Origin: JANMOK01 sp031415055
GTDB taxonomy: Bacteria > Pseudomonadota > Alphaproteobacteria > Rhodobacterales > Rhodobacteraceae
DNA length: 64,000 bases
Direction: 5' to 3'
Assembly (NCBI GenBank): GCA_031415055.1
Contig: JANOQZ010000031.1
Coordinates: 1 to 64,000 of the forward strand
Made by a program: the position numbers and the translations under genes
Shown here: piece by piece, positions 61,744 through 64,000 of the stretch
Numbering within the stretch: the stretch's first letter is position 1
Layout: each line of letters begins with the position of its first letter
The notes under the pieces: model-generated
What the model was told of the DNA's origin: nothing
Databases searched by the model: none
Seen by the model: only the letters and a program-made list of their open reading frames with translations

Positions 61744-63498
61744 CTACCCCGCAAACTGCAACGCATACAAATCCGCGTACAGCCCGCCCCGCGCCAGCAA
61801 TTCGGCATGCGTCCCCAAATCCACCACCCGGCCGTCGTCCATCACCACAATCATGTCGGCATCCAGAATGGTCGCCAACCTGTGCGCAATAATCAAAGTG
61901 GTGCGACCAGCTTCCAACGTCCGCAGCGCCAGTTGAATCGCATGCTCGGACTCGGCATCCAAAGCCGAGGTCGGCTCGTCCAGCAACAATATCGGCGCAT
62001 CGCGCAATATTGCCCGTGCAATAGACAGCCGCTGTCGCTCGCCACCGGAAAATCCGCTATCCGAACCGGAAACTACCGTGTCAAACCCCATGGGCAAGGC
62101 CGAAATAAACCCCTCCGCCTGGGCCGCCCGTGCCGCCAAAACCACCTGCTCTCGCGTCGCCCCGATCCGACCAAAACCGATGTTATCGGCGACCGTTCCT
62201 TCCAACAAAACCGCATCCTGACTGACCAGAGCAATCTGCCCGCGCAACCCAGCAATCCGCAAAGACCGAACATCCAGACCGTCCAGAAATATCGCCCCCG
62301 AAGTTACATCAAACAAACGCGGTAACAGTTTGAACAAAGTCGATTTTCCTGCACCAGACCGTCCCACGAATGCGACCCGCGACCCCGGCTGAACCACAAA
62401 GGAAACACCGCTCAAGGCCGCCGACCCGTCGGGATAGATAAACCCGACATTTTCAAATCGAATGTCGCCGCTTAGCCGACCGCAATCCACCGCATCCACC
62501 GCATCCACCACGGAATTTTGCGCATCCAATAAGCCAAATATCCGTTGCAACGCCCCCGCCCCCAATTGCGCCGCCGCATAACTCTGCCCCAAGCCGCGTG
62601 CCGGTGGCGTCGCTACCCCCAAGCCGGTCAACAGCCCCATGAAATCGGCAATCGTCGTGGTGCCGCGCGACAGCCGCCAAGCCACAATGCACAACAGGGC
62701 CGCCACCGCCAAACCGCCCAGAACCTCCATCGCGGGCACAATCCGCGCCGCCCAGGTCCGCGCTCGCATCATCGAGCGCCGCAAAGCGTCAAACAGTGCA
62801 TCCGCATTGCCAATCAGATGCTTTTCCAACTGATAGGTCCGCACCATCTGAATACCGCCCAAAGACTCCGTCACCGCCGCGCTCATGCCAGCAATCTGTC
62901 CTTGAGTCTCCTGCGAAATAACGCGCAACCGCCGCCCAATCTGCCCCATCGGATAGACTGAAACGAAAAATATCGCCGCCGTTGCCAGCGCGATTTGCCA
63001 GTCAATCCAGCACATTACCGCAAAAGCCGCAATCACGGTCAAGGCCGACATCAGGCCCGAACTGATCGCCTCCAAAGCCGCGCCGACAACAGCAATTTCC
63101 GAGGAAAACCGCGACGCCAAACCCGCCGGAGACGCGCCCTGCAACCGCGCCAGATCCGCCGCAACCAATCGGGAAAACATCGCCTTTTTCAAGCCGGTTT
63201 CCACGTCCATCCGCACGTCGTAGGACACCAAAGTCTGCGCGTAAAACGCCGCGCCTTTGATGAAAGTCACCGCGACAATCAGCACCGGCCCCCACCAGAT
63301 CACCCCGAGCGGATCGCTGGTAAATGCCGCGACCACGCGCTGAATGACCCCGGCATAGGCTCCGGTCACCAAGGCAACCACAACCATCAAGACCATCGCC
63401 AAGGCAACCCGCCCACGTTGACCGGCTAACCAGTCGCGCCAAAGCCGACGATAGGGTCGACGTTCTGCCTGCTCGCCTTGATCCGCCAAATCACCCAT
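61744..63498 (-). CDS. ABC transporter, fused permease-ATPase (exporter, type 1)
   Basis: The protein has 584 residues. Six membrane helices fill the first 310 residues (first: LAMVLMVVVALVTGAYAGVI). The ATPase has Walker A VGRSGAGKSTLFKLL, Q-loop VSQDAVLLEGTV, signature FSGGERQRLSIARAIL, Walker B ILLLDEPTSALDAE and H-loop IIAHRLAT. This is MsbA-like, and the substrate could be a lipid or drug. The ATG follows GGTGGATTGGC. All catalytic motifs are intact. Confidence 0.93.
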   Translation of the reverse strand: MGDLADQGEQAERRPYRRLWRDWLAGQRGRVALAMVLMVVVALVTGAYAGVIQRVVAAFTSDPLGVIWWGPVLIVAVTFIKGAAFYAQTLVSYDVRMDVETGLKKAMFSRLVAADLARLQGASPAGLASRFSSEIAVVGAALEAISSGLMSALTVIAAFAVMCWIDWQIALATAAIFFVSVYPMGQIGRRLRVISQETQGQIAGMSAAVTESLGGIQMVRTYQLEKHLIGNADALFDALRRSMMRARTWAARIVPAMEVLGGLAVAALLCIVAWRLSRGTTTIADFMGLLTGLGVATPPARGLGQSYAAAQLGAGALQRIFGLLDAQNSVVDAVDAVDCGRLSGDIRFENVGFIYPDGSAALSGVSFVVQPGSRVAFVGRSGAGKSTLFKLLPRLFDVTSGAIFLDGLDVRSLRIAGLRGQIALVSQDAVLLEGTVADNIGFGRIGATREQVVLAARAAQAEGFISALPMGFDTVVSGSDSGFSGGERQRLSIARAILRDAPILLLDEPTSALDAESEHAIQLALRTLEAGRTTLIIAHRLATILDADMIVVMDDGRVVDLGTHAELLARGGLYADLYALQFAG

Positions 63499-63643
63499 GC
63501 CAATCCACCAATTTCAACCTGCCTCAAATACCACAGGTTTCGCCCTGTTGCACAATTCGCAAATCAGCGCACGCTGCCCACTCCATTATCGCTTCCAAAC
63601 CCCGATTTCCGCCGCTACTCAAGGTAAAAACGGAAAACCGCCC

Positions 63644-64000
63644 ATGTCCCTGTCTTTCGGTCGAGACCTGCTCGCCATACCCGGCCCCTCGGTCATCCCG
63701 GATCGTGTGCTCAACGCCATGCACCGCGCATCGCCCAATATCTATGAAGGCGAATTGATCGACCTCACCGAAAAAATCCTAGACGACCTCAAAACCCTCG
63801 CCGGAACCCGCCACCACGCCGCCATCTACATCGCCAACGGCCATGGAACCTGGGAGGCGGCACTCGCCAATATCTTCGCCCCAGGCGAGCACGCGCTTGT
63901 CCTCAACACCGGCAGATTCGCGCTTGGCTGGGCCGGTATGGCCGAAAAAATGGGCATCACTTGCACCGTGCTCGATTTCGGCCAACAGGCCAGCTTGGAC
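63644..64000 (+). CDS. class V aminotransferase, alanine-glyoxylate type (3' end outside window)
   Basis: The first 119 residues are seen: SLSFGRDLLAIPGPSVIPDR, SPNIYEGELIDLTEKILDDL, YIANGHGTWEAALANIFAPG and VLNTGRFALGWAGMAEKMGI. This is the N-domain of the serine- or alanine-glyoxylate aminotransferase family. The PLP lysine lies beyond the window. The ATG at 63644 has only a weak upstream GGAAAACC site. Confidence 0.88.
   Translation, partial: MSLSFGRDLLAIPGPSVIPDRVLNAMHRASPNIYEGELIDLTEKILDDLKTLAGTRHHAAIYIANGHGTWEAALANIFAPGEHALVLNTGRFALGWAGMAEKMGITCTVLDFGQQASLD

Overview
The window reads as a chromosomal stretch of an alphaproteobacterium, most likely a member of the Rhodobacterales. Three points support this: the gene order hisD - UPF0262 - low-molecular-weight phosphatase - infA - maf - RNase E/G-like - yacG; a small membrane protein lodged between glyQ and glyS; and a TrgA-like protein next to a cyclopropane fatty acid synthase. 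Base composition is moderately GC-rich. No rRNA or CRISPR array is present. Two tRNAs are clear: Ser(GGA) and Phe(GAA).

Layout. (1) 1-6.9 kb: a TAXI-type solute-binding protein (cut by the window edge), a membrane-anchored ExeA/DamX-like ATPase, a small secreted protein, and a three-gene run with two GT-B-type glycosyltransferases. (2) About 6.9-29.4 kb: an accessory region full of decayed material. It holds three remnants of the same serine recombinase, a truncated IS481 element, an IS3 (IS407-like) end, a broken nitronate monooxygenase, the tail of an enolase-superfamily enzyme cut by an IS66 end, and a nearly intact IS3 element beside tRNA-Ser. Set among them are intact and unusual genes: a large soluble-adenylyl-cyclase-like protein (two cyclase domains, NTPase, helical repeats) followed by an uncharacterised protein and a bicovalent flavin oxidase; a Crp/Fnr regulator and a membrane protein with a cyclic-nucleotide-binding fold; and two tandem secreted paralogues. 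(3) 29.4-46.4 kb: mostly minus-strand housekeeping genes, with a truncated hicA/hicB pair, an MscS channel, cysteine synthase, TrgA, Cfa, a frameshifted photolyase, a class V aminotransferase, an AcuI/YhdH reductase, an OYE/TMADH-like flavoenzyme, tRNA-Phe, the yacG-to-hisD operon and a cell wall hydrolase. (4) 46.8-54.8 kb: a PPDK-like protein with an eroded ATP-grasp half, glyS, a DUF6446-like protein, glyQ, and the purine-catabolism pair puuD / uraD. (5) 54.8-64 kb: a 32-residue membrane peptide, a NarL-type two-component system converging on three paralogous secreted Asp/Ser-rich proteins, an inositol monophosphatase, ygfZ, a TIGR04283-like glycosyltransferase, an ABC exporter and the start of a class V aminotransferase.

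Two clusters look least described. The first is the putative cAMP module at 11.6-20.2 kb: an ADCY10-like cyclase with its catalytic residues, and nearby one CNB protein that keeps the phosphate-binding arginine and one that has lost it. The second is the triplet of acidic secreted proteins at 57.2-59.2 kb. These share a C-terminal domain of about 65 residues, but one member carries a twin-arginine signal and the other two do not.
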